Source: Entonaema liquescens
Taxonomy: Eukaryota > Ascomycota > Sordariomycetes > Xylariales > Xylariaceae
Reading direction: 5' to 3'
DNA: 23,994 nucleotides
Assembly: GCA_902805475.1 (NCBI GenBank)
Contig: CADCSX010000022.1
Span: 1-23,994, forward strand
The notes under the pieces are model-generated. The model searched no databases, was not told where the DNA came from, and saw nothing but the letters and a program-made list of their open reading frames with translations. This document shows, one piece after another, positions 1 to 12,337 of the stretch (positions are counted from its first letter, which is position 1; each line of letters begins with the position of its first letter). The position numbers and the translations under genes are program-made.

Positions 1-653
1 TTTAATAATATAAAAGATTTTAATATTATTAACATTTATTTTTATAACTTAATTAATTAAAATAACTAGTTAAAATATATTAAATAATATATAATTTATT
101 TTTATAAATATAATATATTAAAATATTATATTAACATTTATTTATAAATTTTATTAAAATATTTATAAAAATTATTTATAAGAAAATATTAAATTTTTTA
201 TTAATTAAATAAAATAAAAATAAATGAAATATAAAGTTAATATGATTTTTATATATTATTAAATTATTATTATTAAGTTTTTATTTAAAAAATATTATTT
301 TTTAATAATTATTTTATATATTATATATTTTTAATATAACTTAATTTTATGTTTCAATTTATATAAATATATTATAAATATAACTTTTTATTTTTTATTA
401 TTATATTATTTTTATTTTTTTTTTTTTTAAATAATATAATTTTTTTAATTTAACTTTTAATATACTTTATTTTTATATAAATATATTTAAATATTATAAT
501 ATATTTTCTTTTATTATTATAAAATAAATTTATTTCTTTTATTATATTATTTAATAATTTATTAAATATGTTTAAACTTATTATATTATTATTTTTTTTA
601 AAATAAATATAATTATTATATTCTTTTCTTATTTTATAATTACTTTTATATAA
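1..653. repeat. Long direct repeat, left copy (A)
   Basis: This stretch matches the last 653 bases of the window in the same orientation. Shared landmarks in the same order include a 42-base identical run (97-138 here, 23442-23483 in the other copy), a long T tract at 415-428 followed by AAATAATATAATTTTTTT, and ATTTAAACTTATTATATTA near 567-590. Differences are short indels in A or T runs and C/T or A/G changes, as in two old copies decaying separately. Net spacing is unchanged from one end to the other. The copy runs to the window edge, so its true left end is unknown. It may be one unit of a long tandem array, a dispersed repeat or an element end. No reading frame is open. Confidence 0.85.
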
Positions 654-2510
654 TATAATTTTTTTTAAAATTAAATATTATTTATTATTTAAATTTCTAT
701 AATTAAACTTTTATTCATTATAAAAATCTTAATTTTTTCTTTCTTTTCTTATTTATTTTAATTTCGAAAATTTTACAATTTTTAAATTATTTATTTTTTT
801 TAATATCTATTATATTATTACATAGTTTTTATTTATATTTTTACTTTTTATTACTTTCCTTTTACCAAATAATAATAATAATATATATTATAAATAATAA
901 TCTTTAATTTTATTATATTAATAAAATAATTATTATTTTATCTTTATTAATATATAAATAATAATAAATATTATAAAAAACTTTTATATCTATTTATTAT
1001 ATATTATATATTTATTTTATTTATAATTTTAATTAATAACTAATATACTTTTATTAAATTTATTTAATATTATAAATATTAAAAATTAATAAAACTTATA
1101 ATTTTATAAATATTATATATTTTTATATTATTTCTTTTCCTTTTTTTTTTTATTAAATAATAAAGTTATTAAAATTATAATTTTTTTATTAAATATTACT
1201 TATAATATAAATATTATTAAAATTTAATTTTATTTAAAATATATTTCTTAAATATTTATAAATTTTATTATAAAAAATATATTTAATTAATATAATTTAT
1301 ATTTAATTATTTTAAATATATTTATTAATTAAAAGTTTTTTATTACAAATATATACATTATTTTTTAATATATATAATTATATATTTATATATTAAAATA
1401 ATTTTAAAAAATATTTTTATATTAATTTTATTATATAAATTATTTTATATTATTTATATTATTCATTTTTATTAATTATTAATTTATTATTTTATTATTA
1501 AATTATATATTTATTATTTAAAATTAATATATTTAAAATTCAATTATTATTATAAAAATATTTAATAAATATTATAATTAAATTTTACATTTATATAAAA
1601 TAAGGATAATTAATTTTTATATTATAAATTTTATTAAATAATTTTGGTTTTAAAAACTTTTTTACTTTTAGTTTAAATTTTAAGAAATTTTACATATTAA
1701 GTTTTATAATACGCATTGTTTTATTATAATAAAAATAAATAATAGATTTTATATTTTATTTATATAAAATAATTTAAAAGTTTAAACTTTTATTATAAAT
1801 TTAATATAAAATATAATAATATTATAATATAAATAAAATTAAAAGATTTAAATTTTTAATTTTTAAAAATAAAAATTAATAAAATAAATTAAATAATTTA
1901 TAATAAAGATTTTTTATATAATATTTAAAAAAATATTTTAAAATAAAAAATTAATATTAATATCTAATTAAAAATAAAATTACAATAATATAAAATATAT
2001 TAAATAAAATAAATTATATTATTTTAATATTTTATATATATAAATTTTATATAATTATATTATAATTATTTTTATTAAATAATATTATAAAAATTTAAAT
2101 TAAAATTATTTATATTTAAATTTTAATATTTTATTTTAAATATTTATTAATATTTTTTATATTATATTAATCTTATATTAAAATAAAATTAATAATAATT
2201 TATATATTAAAATTAAAGTTAATTATTATATTTTAAAGGAATTTATTTATTATAATTTAAATAATATTATATAATTTTTTTTAATATATATAATTTACTT
2301 AAATTTAAAAAACTTAAATATATGAAATTTTTTAGTTTTAAACTTTATATATATAAATAATTTATTAATTTTTATATAAATTACCTTATTAATTAATTAT
2401 AAATAATTGATATATATTAAATTTATTAATAAAATAATATATTTATTATTTAAATTTATAAAGTTTATTTAAATTTAATTTATTAAATGTATTATTATTA
2501 TTTTAATGGG
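654..2510. other. AT-rich gene-free filler
   Basis: I see no gene or RNA here. The sequence is almost wholly A and T with stop codons in every frame. The first part (to about 900) keeps some C in CTTTT-type contexts on the plus strand with very little G, for example around 735-880; the rest is nearly free of both. Base composition alone suggests decayed DNA rather than a spacer with function. Confidence 0.7.
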
Positions 2511-2599
2511 TTTAAATTATATGGTTTTTATTATACTTTTTTGCTATATTATTTTAAATTAATTATTAATTTAATAATAAAAAACCATATAATCTTAAA
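2511..2599. repeat. Imperfect inverted repeat (possible hairpin)
   Basis: The left arm 2511-2534 contains ATTATATGGTTTTTATTAT and the right arm 2574-2599 contains ATAATAAAAAACCATATAAT, its reverse complement with one extra A. Pairing extends outward (TTTAAATTATATGG against CCATATAATCTTAAA) with one inserted C. The loop is 39 bases and contains TTTTTTGCTATATT. Matching GG/CC pairs make this more than an AT coincidence. It could be a small foldback or MITE-like remnant or a cruciform site; there is no sign that it encodes an RNA. Confidence 0.6.
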
Positions 2600-2819
2600 T
2601 AAATTAGTTCGAAATTAAATTAAAAAATGATTAATATTTTAATTTAATAAAATTAATATAATAATATTTTCAATTAAATAAATAAAGATTTATTTAAATA
2701 AATAATTAATATTTTTAATTTAAGTTAATATAAAATTAGCGTAATTAAATTAAAAATAAGATTTAATTATAATGTATTTAATTATAATAAAATAATATTT
2801 AATGAAATATTATAACATA

Positions 2820-3110
2820 ATAAAAGTTGAAATACTATTGTATAACGTTTATAAATAATATTAAAAAAACGGGAAAATTAAAACCAATATATTAGTTTGA
2901 AATAATAAAATAAAAATATTTTAAATCTTAATATTATTATTGCGTTTATATAATAATATTTTTAAAGGTTTTAATAAATATTAAAATATGTTTTTTTAAT
3001 GTTAAAAACTATAATATTATAACGTAACGTTTATAAATATATAAAAAAAATAAAGAAAATTAAAAAATATAATATTAACTTTAAATAATAAAATAAAATA
3101 ATTTTTAATA
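2820..3110 (+). repeat. Diverged tandem repeat, period ~182 bp, two copies
   Basis: AACGTTTATAAATA occurs at 2844-2857 and again at 3026-3039. Flanks agree in order: an ACTAT(T/A) stretch before it, an A-run with GGGAAAATTAAAA or AAGAAAATTAAAAAA after it, then AATATA, then TTTGAAATAATAAAATAAAA or TTTAAATAATAAAATAAAA. Where the copies differ, the left often keeps G or C (ACGGGAAA) and the right has A or T (ATAAAGAAA), which fits G:C to A:T decay. A weaker third match (AACGTTATAAACATTAAAAA) begins near 3249. No coding frame spans the repeat. Confidence 0.65.
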
Positions 3111-4641
3111 TTATTATTAATTAATTTTTAATATATAAAATATAATATTATTTTTATTTTTTAATTATTATTAATAAATTATATAAAATTAATTTATTTT
3201 AATTTTATTACAAATTTAATATTTTATACCTATAAATATAAACACAATAACGTTATAAACATTAAAAATTTAATAATAAAATTTAAATTTATTAAGATAA
3301 TTATTTATAAATTAATTTATTAATTTTTACATATAAATTATTTAAATTTATATAATTATATTTTATAATATAAAAATACATAACCATAATTATTTATATA
3401 ATTATAAAATTTTAAATATTTTATTAATTATTTAATATTTAAATTATTAAATAATAAAAATAAATTATTATATATAACATAAATAAATTATTTAAATAAT
3501 AATAAATTTTAATATTATAATAATAATTATATTAATACATTTATAAATTATTTAATTAACTTTTAATATAATTAATTATTACTAAAATATCACATAAATA
3601 ATTACATAATTATTAATTTAACAATTATTAATATTAATTAATTATTAATTTTAAAAAATTTTACATTAAAATTTATTAAAAAAAAGTTAAATATATTTAA
3701 TATAATTATAATTATAATTTTAATATATATTTTTATTTTATTTAATAATTTTATTATTAAAATTTTTTTATATATTATTATAAATTTATAATTAATTGAA
3801 TTTTTATTATTTATAATTAATTATAATAAAATTATAAAATTTATATTATTTAAATTAATAAAATAAATAATAAAATAAAAAATAAATATTACGTAAATAA
3901 TTAATAAAAATTAAATTAATAAAATAATTATTATAATTTTTAACAGTTACACGCAACCATTTATTTATAATTTTATTTTTATTTTTATTATATTATTATA
4001 ATAAATTCGTAAAAATATATATTAATTTTTAAAATAATATATTTTTAAAATTATTAATCATATTAAATTAATATAATTAATTATGTGATACGTTATATAA
4101 TATTTATATAAAACAAATAATTAAATAATTTATAAATATAATTAAAATATTATTATTATAATATTAAAAATTATCATCATTTTATTAATTTATATATTAT
4201 ATATAACATTTTACTTTTTATTTATTTAATAAATCATTTATATTTCACAATTTTATTTATAATATAAATTAAAATTAAATTTTTAATTTATATTTTAATT
4301 AATATAATATTTTATTAATTTTTTTTTATATTATTTTTTTATATTAAATAATTTTAAATATAAATTATTATATTAATTATATATAATTCATTTTAATTTT
4401 AATATTATTATTATAATTTATTTTTTTTAATTATTATTATTTATTTTCCATTTATTAATTTTATAATAAATAATTTATTTAAATTTTTTATAAAAAACAT
4501 TTCTTTAAAAATATAATTAAAAATATTAATTTTATAAATTATATAATTTATTCATCGTTTTAATTATTTATTTTAATGGTTTAATTTTATAAAAAAAAAA
4601 AAAGTAAAATTTATTAAAATATTTAATCTTAATAATAAGGT
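3111..4641. other. AT-rich gene-free filler
   Basis: Nothing recognisable as a gene. There are a few isolated C- or G-containing words (ACAGTTACACGCAACC near 3943-3958, TATGTGATACGTTAT near 4083-4097) in otherwise pure A/T. These may be points that escaped decay. Confidence 0.65.
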
Positions 4642-4733
4642 AAAATCAATTTTGGGCAGGATTGATTTTTTTTTTGGTAGGGGGATACGGGCACGGCATT
4701 ACGGTAAGGGGCAGAATTGATTTTCGGTTTAAA
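4642..4733 (+). other. G-rich remnant with repeated GGGCAG-ATTGATTTT motif
   Basis: A roughly 90-base patch much richer in G than its surroundings. GGGCAGGATTGATTTT (4654-4669) and GGGCAGAATTGATTTT (4709-4724) are direct copies 55 bp apart, differing by one G/A. AAAATCAAT at 4642-4650 is the inverse of the ATTGATTTT part. Between them lie three ACGG words (in ATACGG, GCACGG, TTACGG). Runs of three or more G occur at 4654-4656, 4680-4684, 4689-4691 and 4708-4711, so the plus strand could in principle form a long-loop G-quadruplex. G greatly exceeds C, so cytosines may have been lost mainly from the plus strand. It looks like a surviving scrap of an older element; no product is recognisable. 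Confidence 0.6.
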
Positions 4734-6250
4734 AAAAATTTTTTACTTTATCCATTATTAACCCCAAATCTTTAAATAACCTAAATTCTTAATTAATCTT
4801 AAGCTAAATTTTTTCTAATAATTATTTTAAAAGATATAATATCTTTAAAATAATATTTATTAAATAATAAAGGGTATATTAAGTTGGTAATAATTATAAA
4901 TATTTTATAAAATGTTATATACGCGAAAATCGCATAAATATTATATATTTATATAAATTTATTACAATATAACCATACTTCTATTTAATATCTATTTTAT
5001 TAAATTTAAAATTTCTTAATTTATATATTATTAATTTTAAATAACTTTATTAGTTTAATTAACTAATTAATAAGTTAATTAATTAATCTATTAATTAAAT
5101 AATTAATAAATTATTTAATTAAATAAAATCTTATATTTTACTTTAAAATATTTATATAATTATAATTAATTTAATAATTTTAAAAAATTAAAATTTATAA
5201 AATTTATAAAATAAAATTAATTAAAAATTATAAAATTTTATTATTAAATATATATATAAGTTAAATATTTATTACTTTTAATTAAATATTACTCTAAATA
5301 AAAATTAAGTTTTTTTTTTTAATACGTTATTTTATAATTATTAATTATAAATTATATATATAAAATAATTTATTTAAACATAAAAACGCTTTCGCATTTT
5401 TAACCACTTACTAATTCCATTAACGTAATTTATAAATTAATAACTTACAAAAATTAATAATTTAATTAAAATATAATATATTAAAAAAAATTTATAATTT
5501 TATAAATATAATATTTAAAAATTTTAAAATTTAATAAATTATATTTAATTATATAATATAATAAAAAAAATTTAAAAATAAATATAATAAAAATTATAAA
5601 AATATATTTATATTTTATTATAATAATTTTTAATAAATAAAAAAATTATTTAAATTTTTTAAAAATTTATATAAATTATTAATTTATAAATTATGTTAAT
5701 ATTAATTATTTTTAATTATAATTTTAATTATATTTATAATTAAATTATTTCTAATAGATTTTATTTTTATTATTATGTAATAAATTTTCGTTAAAAATTT
5801 ATTTTTAATATTTTATAAAAATAAAATTAAATATAATTTTATATTAAATAATATATTAAAAATTTCTAAAATTTAATATATTATATTTAATTATTTTAAA
5901 TTATAAATATCTTTAAAATAATATTAATATTATATATTTAAATATTAAATTAAATTAAATTAAATTATATAATATTATATATATATTATAATAAATATTT
6001 TAAAATTAATAATAATTATATTATTTATAATATATATAATATTTTATTATATATTAATAAAATATTAATCATTAAAATTAATTTAAAATTTTTATTTTAA
6101 TTATCAATATTTATATATAATTATAATTATAATTATATATATAAATATTAAAAATTTAAATTTTAATTTTTAATTTTTAATAATTATTATATATTATTTT
6201 ACATAATTTATATTTAAATAATTATTAAATATTATAAATAATATTTATTA
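4734..6250. other. AT-rich gene-free filler with short simple repeats
   Basis: No gene is visible. Small items are an 11-base imperfect palindrome GCGAAAATCGC at 4923-4933, a TTAATTAA-rich stretch at 5051-5125, and about five TAAAT units near 5945-5965. The stretch at 5057-5100 resembles 13206-13250 (both contain AATTAACTAATTAAT, then AAGTTA, then TTAATTAATTAA), though low complexity makes shared origin uncertain. Confidence 0.55.
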
Positions 6251-6310
6251 TTATATTATTATTATTATTATTATATTATTATTATTATTATTATATTATT
6301 ATTATTATTA
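6251..6310 (+). repeat. Perfect 3 x 20-bp tandem repeat
   Basis: The unit TTATATTATTATTATTATTA is present three times without change at 6251, 6271 and 6291. It is itself an ATT microsatellite interrupted at the same place in each copy. Perfect identity in a region where other repeats are diverged suggests recent slippage or unit duplication. Confidence 0.9.
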
Positions 6311-6754
6311 TTTTTATTACATTATATTTATATATATAACTTTTTATAACTTATATTATTAATATTTTTTTTTAATAAATTTTTAAATACTTAAAATTTT
6401 ATTATATTTAAAAAAACTTAACCCTTCATTTATTTTAATTTTTATTATTATTTTTTATAATATATTATTTAATAATTATTTTTATCCATATTTAATAACT
6501 TTATTATTCCATATTAATATTTTATTTATTATTTTCTTATAAATTTTTTTATTTTCTTTTATTTTTATGTAATATATAATTAATGGTTTTATTAATAATA
6601 TACAGTAATAACGTATTTAATAAGCATAATTATTTTATATATATAAAAAATATTATTTTTTTTTTATTAAACGTTTTTCTTAAATATTTATTTTAAATAT
6701 TTATCTTTATCTTATTAATTTTAATTATATTTTATTATTAACTTACTACTTTAA

Positions 6755-6783
6755 GTAATAATAATAATAATAATAATAATAAT
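6755..6783 (+). repeat. AAT/ATA microsatellite
   Basis: About nine uninterrupted TAA triplets follow TTTAAG. Shorter triplet runs occur near 10660-10676, 15978-15996 and 22708-22724. No coding context is visible. Confidence 0.85.
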
Positions 6784-6839
6784 TTTACTTTTTCGTAAAA
6801 TTATATACTTTTTAAATATTTAAATTATTATTATTACTT

Positions 6840-9070
6840 TTATTTTTATATATATTTCTGTTCAACTTATACCCATTTTAAACGCAAATTAAATTTCCTT
6901 TTCTATATAAATTATTTAATGACATCTTTTAATTAATAAACCTATTATTATTGCGTTAAAGTAGCCATATGTCCAAATACATTTTTTTATTTTTCTAATC
7001 CTTAATTTACATTCGTTCGGTTAATTTATATTAACTTCTTTTTTTAAAGATTTAATAATATAATTAAAAATTTAAATATTTTAATTTATCTTTTAATTTT
7101 CTTTATAACTTTTTTTTAATAACGTTTAAAATTAAATACTTTTAAGATTTAAACTAAAATAATCTTTACATTATAAAATCTTAAAAATTTAATTACATTT
7201 TACTACTATTATAAAATAATTTATATATAAATTTATTATATTTAAAATAATATATTTTTAAAATTATATTTTCTTACTATTTATAAATTAATAAAACATA
7301 AATAACACCAAATTTAATTATAACGTTAATAAAATATAATTTTTTAAAATATATTATTATTTCAATTATAATAAAATTTATTTTATTTATTTACTTTTTA
7401 TTTCTTATATTAATTTATTTTCTTTAATTTTTAAATAAATAATAATTACTTTTTTACCAAAAATTATAAATTTTTTAATAAATTATTATAAAATATATAT
7501 TTTATTTTAAGATTTTACTATATTTATTAAAAATTAATAAAAAACATATTTAAATTATAATAAATTTATATTTTTTCTTTTTTAAAAAAAATGCCTTTTT
7601 ATTTTAAGTTATTAAATTTATATGGTTTTAAAAAAAGGATTAAATAATATTATTCTTAACATATTAAATAAATCTGAATTTATTAATAATAACGTTAATA
7701 AGCAATAATCCTTTTAAAACTAATATTTTTTTAATAATCTTTTAAAAGTTAAATAATAAGTTACATCAATATTAAAAACTTTTAAATTATCCGCTTTTAT
7801 GATTTTACTATAACAATTTTATAAATATTTACTCCAATCTATATTTATTATATTATAGTTAAATTTTCTTTAAACTTTAACTTTTATATTTTTTCCTTTT
7901 TTATTAAACTTATTATTAAATTATATATAAATAAAATTTTTAATTTTAAAATTATTAAATTATTTATTTTATTTTCTTATCATTTTATCATTCTTTTATA
8001 ATTGCGTTATAAGTTAAATATCTTTAATCTATTATAAAACTTTTTATATTATAAATTTAGGACATTTATTATTACATGATATACCATTTTTTTTTTACTC
8101 ATACTAATATTTTAACGTTTTTTATTTTTAATATAACTTATTTAAATAAAAATACTTTTAAACTTATTTTCTCTATATATATTTAAATTAATATTAATAC
8201 TTTATATTTTTTAATAATTTATAAATTTCTTTTAATTATTTTTTTCCGAAAATAATTTTAACATAATTATATTTTAATTATATCCTTAATTTTATTTTAT
8301 TTTCTATTCTTATAATATCATTTCCTTCAAAGTAATTTCCTTTCCAAAATTCCGTTTATTTTTTAACTTATAAATCTTTTTTCTTAATTTTTACATTAAA
8401 ATAACAAAAAAAGCTTTTAACTTACCTTTACTTTTTATCAGATAATAACTTTATATTTATAATCCTTAAATTATTTTTAAATATTCCACTTTATCTTTTA
8501 TAAAATTATAAAGTTATTTATTACCATCCTTCCTTTCTAACTCCATTACTTTTATTCAAATATAAATTTAATAAAAATAACCCATTTTACTTTTTATATA
8601 TTTCATTAATATTACCTTATATACTTTTATTATTTCTTAAATATACCAATTAAATTTTTTTAATTTAATTACAATCCCGCATATTCTACTATTTTATAAT
8701 ATATATTACATTATTACTCCATATATTATTATATTTTTTAATTTTTATATATATTTTTTCGCTTTAAAAATTACACTTTTATATAAACACTATTAACTTT
8801 AAAAAGCAAATTATTATTTTATTTTACTTTTATTATTTATTAATACCTTATTTATTTTAATTTTTTATTTAACCACCTTTAAAAACCTTACATTTTTACC
8901 AAATTTATTATTATATTTCCTATTTATATTATTATTTCATTTAACTTATAAATCTTAATAAAATACATTAATTCATTTTATAAAAAATAAAAGATATTTT
9001 ATATCATTACGCTTATTTTATATTTAAAATATATAATTTTTAATTTTTACAATTATTTTTAATATTTAAT
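6840..9070 (-). other. C-retaining, G-depleted block (possible decayed element)
   Basis: The plus strand keeps many C but hardly any G. Counting 8461-8700 by eye gives about 36 C against 2 G. This fits cytosines lost from the minus strand while plus-strand cytosines survived, or a strongly skewed ancestral sequence. Slightly richer words cluster near 6859-7022 (for example GTAGCCATATGTCC and CATTCGTTCGG). The minus strand has G-containing codon-like stretches near 8470-8690, but every frame is full of stops and I recognise no domain. A RIP-damaged mobile element is the best guess; direction and family are uncertain. Confidence 0.45.
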
Positions 9071-12000
9071 TTTACCATCATTTAATTAAATATATTAATA
9101 TTTATTAAATTAATTAATAATTATATATAAAATATTATATATTAATAAAATTTTTAAAATATATATTTAATTTTTAAATATTTTAATTTATTTTATTATT
9201 TTTTATTTTTTATTTTATATTTAAAATAATAATATATAATATATTAATTATATATTTTAACATATAACCACTTTATCATATTATTATTTATTATATTATT
9301 TACTATAATAAATAATATAATATATTTAATAAAATAAATATTTTTTATTTATTATAAAAAGAATTTATAAATATTTAATATATAATTTATATTAAAATAA
9401 ATCTTATTTATTTATTTTTATTATTTAAAATTTCATCACCATTTATTTAATTAAATTTAACTTAAAATAATATAAATTTATTTTAAAAATTTTTTTTTAA
9501 TAACAAAATATATTAATTTTATTAATTATTTATAATTTATAATTTTATATTTTAATTTAAATATTATAAATATTATTAAAATAATATATATTTTATATAT
9601 TTTTTAAAATAAAACTTTATTAATATTTTTATTTTAATATATTAAAGTTTATATATATATTATTTAAATTTTAATTTTAAATTTAATAATATATTTAAAA
9701 TATTTCTTAATTTTAATTTTAAAAAAAAAATTAAAATTATATATTTAAATACTTATAATAATTATAAAATATATTTATTTAAAACTTAAAACCAAATATA
9801 TATATTAATAAAGAAAATATTATTTTTTAAAATTATTAATTATATTAAAATTAAAAAATTTTAAAATTTTAAAAATAATATATTTTATAAATTTTCTAAA
9901 TTTTAACTTATTTTAAATTTTATTTAATTTTTAAATATAAAAGTTTATATTATCAAAATGGAAATATTAAGTAATATTTAAGTAAAATTAATATATAATA
10001 TATATTAATAATTATATAATAAATTAATATATAAATTTTATTTTAAAAATAAAATTATAATTTAATATATTAATAATATTAATATTTTTATAATAATATA
10101 AAATATAAAATTTTATTATTTTAAATTTAAAGTTTAACCGAAAAAGCGGAATAATTTAAATATATATAATGATATAAAATAATTAAATCTTATGGTATTA
10201 AAATTATTAAAAAAATATAATTGGTTTATTAAATAATAAATAATATTTATATTATGATCTTTAATAGGTAGAATATATTATATTAAAATATTATATTAAG
10301 TATTTTATTTATAATATTTATAAAATATTAAAATATATATATTTTTTATTTTATATTTATTATTAAGGTTTAATTGTTTAAATATTTATTAATATTAATA
10401 AATTTTATTTAAATTAATTTTCATTTATTTTTTGTTAATTTAATTCTAAATTTATTTTAAAATAAAATAAAATATTAAATATTAATAATAAATATATTTA
10501 ATTTAATAAATTATATTTAATTTTATAAAATATTATAAATATTTATTTTAAAAATATAAAAAAATATTTATTAATAAAAATTATTTTATTATTTTATAAA
10601 AATTATTTAAATTTTAAAATATATTAATAAAATAGTTATATTTATTATTGATGATTCAATAATAATAATAATAATAACATATTATTTTAGAAATTTAAAA
10701 GGAAGTTATGAAATTTATATTTTAAAATTAATAAAATGTTAATTTAATAAATATTAATTTTAAAATATTATATATTTATTATAAATAATAATAATTTTAA
10801 ATTATAAAATTAAAATTATTTAATAAAATTTATAATTAATAACTTATATTATATAAAAAATAATAATTATTAATAAAATTAAAAATAAAAAAAGATTTCT
10901 AATTTATATAATTTTTATATAACCATTTTTTTAATAATATTATTATTTTAATATTCCATTATTTATTATTACATTAAAATAATAAATAATTTAATATAAG
11001 TTTTAATCCATTAAATATTAATATCTAAATAAAAAATCTTTTTTATTAATTTTAATTTAATAATTTAAATAATTTATTAATATATTTTATATTTTACTTA
11101 AACCGAAAAATTAACGTTACTTATTCTTAATATCTTTTATAAAAAGAAAAAAACAATATATAAAAACTTTATTAAAAATAACAAATTATTATATTTTTAT
11201 AATTTTTACAATAAAAAATCCATATAAAATATTTTTATTAATTATTAAATATTAATAAAAATAATAAAACATTAATTATTAATTAAATAAATTTATTTTA
11301 AAAATAAAAATATATAAATTAAAACATTATTAAATACTCATTTATATTAATATTTATTATATTAAAATTTATAAAATAATTAATATTAAATATTTTTTAT
11401 TTATATTTATTTTACCATTATTTTAAATTTTTAACATATTAATATTTTTATTTTTTTATTTTAAATATATATTCCTTTTAAAGTTATAAAATAAATATTA
11501 AATTAATTAATTAAATTATTTAATTAAACCATAAAATATTAAATATAATATTATAAAATATTTAATATATATAAATAATTAATAAATATTTTATTTAAAA
11601 ATAAATATATTTATATTATAAAAGTTTAATAATATTATTAAATAATATAATTTTTTTTTTTTATTTATATTTAACCGTTATAATAGTTTAATTTAAACTT
11701 TTAATATTTAATAAATTAACTTAAATATTTAAAAGTTTTTATAATGGATTAAATTTGATAATTATCCGGTGGAAAATAAATATAAATAAATGTATTATTT
11801 AATGGAAATCGGTTTTAAATAAGTGAAATGTTAATGAAAAAATATATTGCTTTTAATATAACCGGTAAAACGAGATTCCTTAATTAAAGAACTTATATTT
11901 ATAAAAGTATTAAATTAAAAAATAAGAAAAAAACATAAGAAATAAATAATAAAAAGTTTAAATTAAATAAAATGTTAATAAAAAATAAAATATAAATTTA

Positions 12001-12258
12001 AATATTAATATATTAATTATTATAATAATTATTTTAATTATAATAAAAAATAATAATAATAAAAAATAATAAAATAAAAGAAAAAATTAAGAAAAATAAT
12101 ATAAATAAAAGATTTCATATTTAAATAATATTTAATTATTTTAAATGTTATTTAAAAAATAAAATAATAAATATTAATAAATATTATATTTTATATTTTT
12201 ATATTTTATTTTAAAATATTTAATATATTAAAATTTAAAATACATTAAAAATCATAAG
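9071..12258. other. AT-rich gene-free filler with scattered remnants
   Basis: No gene is visible. Most of 9071-10130 is pure A/T. Short richer words occur at 10133-10150 (TTTAACCGAAAAAGCGGA), 11098-11110 (TTAAACCGAAAAA) and 11740-11885. The last holds three CGGT words: CCGGT at 11766 and 11862, TCGGT at 11809. These resemble TTCGGTTTAAA-type words at 4723 and 18043 and may be fragments of one dispersed sequence. Confidence 0.55.
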
Positions 12259-12310
12259 CGATTTTAAGTTAAAAACCTTTATATGTAAGGTTTAATTTTT
12301 ATTAAAATCG
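12259..12310. repeat. Imperfect hairpin at left edge of the island
   Basis: The left arm 12259-12279 starts CGATTTTAAGTT and ends AAAAACCTT. The right arm 12287-12310 starts AAGGTTTAA and ends TTAAAATCG. The outer nine bases pair perfectly, as does the inner AAACCTT/AAGGTTT; between them are a few mismatches. The loop is 7 bases. A second small inverted repeat, AAAATCG (12304-12310) and CGATTTT (12320-12326), overlaps the outer end. It marks the change from A/T filler to the richer island and may be an element end, a transcript hairpin or a cruciform. Confidence 0.7.
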
Positions 12311-12337
12311 ATGTTATAACGATTTTTTAAAAATTAG

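Noticed and set aside
2511..2640. tRNA-like sequence around TTCGAAAT and the foldback
   Set aside because: A GTTCGAAAT word lies at 2608-2616, but there is no acceptor stem, D arm or anticodon arm that pairs at tRNA spacing.
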